A program made the translations under genes and the position numbers. From Nitrospirae bacterium GWC2_57_9 (lineage in GTDB: Bacteria; Nitrospirota; UBA9217): DNA of 5,294 nucleotides. Shown here piece after piece: positions 5,122 through 5,294 of the stretch. Where the stretch lies: the NCBI GenBank assembly GCA_001805085.1, contig MHEA01000035.1, positions 1 to 5,294 on the forward strand. The letters are read 5' to 3'. The notes below the pieces were generated by a model that did not search any database, had not been told where the DNA came from, and saw only the letters and a list, made by a program, of their open reading frames with translations. Within the stretch, counting starts at the first letter, position 1. Every line of letters begins with the position of its first letter.

Positions 5122-5294
5122 TCAGCTCTTTCCGCGTTTCATATGTTCCTTCACGGTCGGGAACGCATCGATATTGGTATGGGGCAGGAAGAGCGCTGAC
5201 ATGTACTCATCCATGAAGCTCCTCGACACGGACAGTTCCACGTAGGTCATCCTCTTTGCGATCTCCTCGGCCTCATGCCGCAGCCGGTCGCAGA
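5122..5294 (-). CDS. ASKHA-domain/RACo-like protein, C-terminal fragment at window edge
   Basis: Reading the reverse strand gives 56 residues ending in TGA (5122-5124); the gene continues beyond the right edge. The sequence (HEAEEIAKRMTYVELSV, FMDEYMSALFLPHT, DAFPTV) looks like the C-terminus of RACo-type proteins: a ferredoxin-like N-terminus plus an ASKHA ATPase domain that reductively activates corrinoid proteins. The run Y-V-E-L, F-M-x-E-Y-x-x-A-L-F-L-P-H-T, F-P-x-V is the remembered hallmark. Only the end is visible, so the iron-sulfur and ATP-binding parts cannot be checked. If right, methyl-corrinoid metabolism (acetyl-CoA pathway or methyltransferases) is likely encoded to the right of the window. 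GC content returns to the level of the left-hand genes. It converges on the forward genes, with the hairpin at 5055-5087 between them. Confidence 0.6.
   Translation of the reverse strand, partial: CDRLRHEAEEIAKRMTYVELSVSRSFMDEYMSALFLPHTNIDAFPTVKEHMKRGKS

Noticed and set aside
4849..5199. Forward 116-codon open frame near the right end
   Set aside because: It is out of frame with the toxin-like fragment, crosses the terminator-like hairpin and runs antisense to the RACo-like C-terminus.

Overview
The window reads as chromosomal DNA of a Gram-negative, probably anaerobic bacterium. The Gram-negative call rests on a signal-peptide-bearing outer-membrane barrel of the Omp85 class. The anaerobe call rests on the partial reverse-strand gene at the right edge, which resembles the C-terminus of ASKHA/RACo-type activators of corrinoid proteins. 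The first three genes are GC-rich (near 60% by eye). Desulfobacterota or Nitrospirota-like lineages would fit, but the sequence alone does not settle the taxonomy.

Left part (1-2301): a PhzF-family isomerase-like enzyme (90-983) is followed on the same strand, 115 bp on, by a fold-type I PLP aminotransferase of the MocR/2-aminoadipate-aminotransferase group (1099-2301). All main catalytic residues of the aminotransferase are visible. The two may be co-transcribed, but neither substrate can be read from the sequence.

Repeat-rich gap (2302-2709): this holds a CGCAGA-type degenerate repeat and a roughly 120-bp imperfect palindrome. The palindrome's arms share a core (TTATCAGTGTCAAAG-like) with the first ~60 bases of the window, so copies of one dispersed repeat flank the PhzF/aminotransferase pair. 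A possible extended -10 promoter and a hairpin that covers the Shine-Dalgarno sequence follow, just before the next gene.

Middle (2734-3993): an exported Omp85-like beta-barrel without POTRA domains.

Right part (about 4020-5294): an AT-richer stretch with two small membrane-protein genes. One (4070-4333) may have a disrupted 5' end. The other (4356-4793) is a membrane-anchored protein with a probable PH-like domain. Then come a decayed ParE/RelE-type toxin fragment, a perfect 12-bp-stem hairpin between convergent genes, and the 3' end of the reverse-strand ASKHA/RACo-like gene.

No tRNA, rRNA, CRISPR array, transposase gene or complete defence system was found. The most unusual items are the repeat family, the SD-masking hairpin, the POTRA-less Omp85 barrel and the gene remnants in the AT-rich segment.
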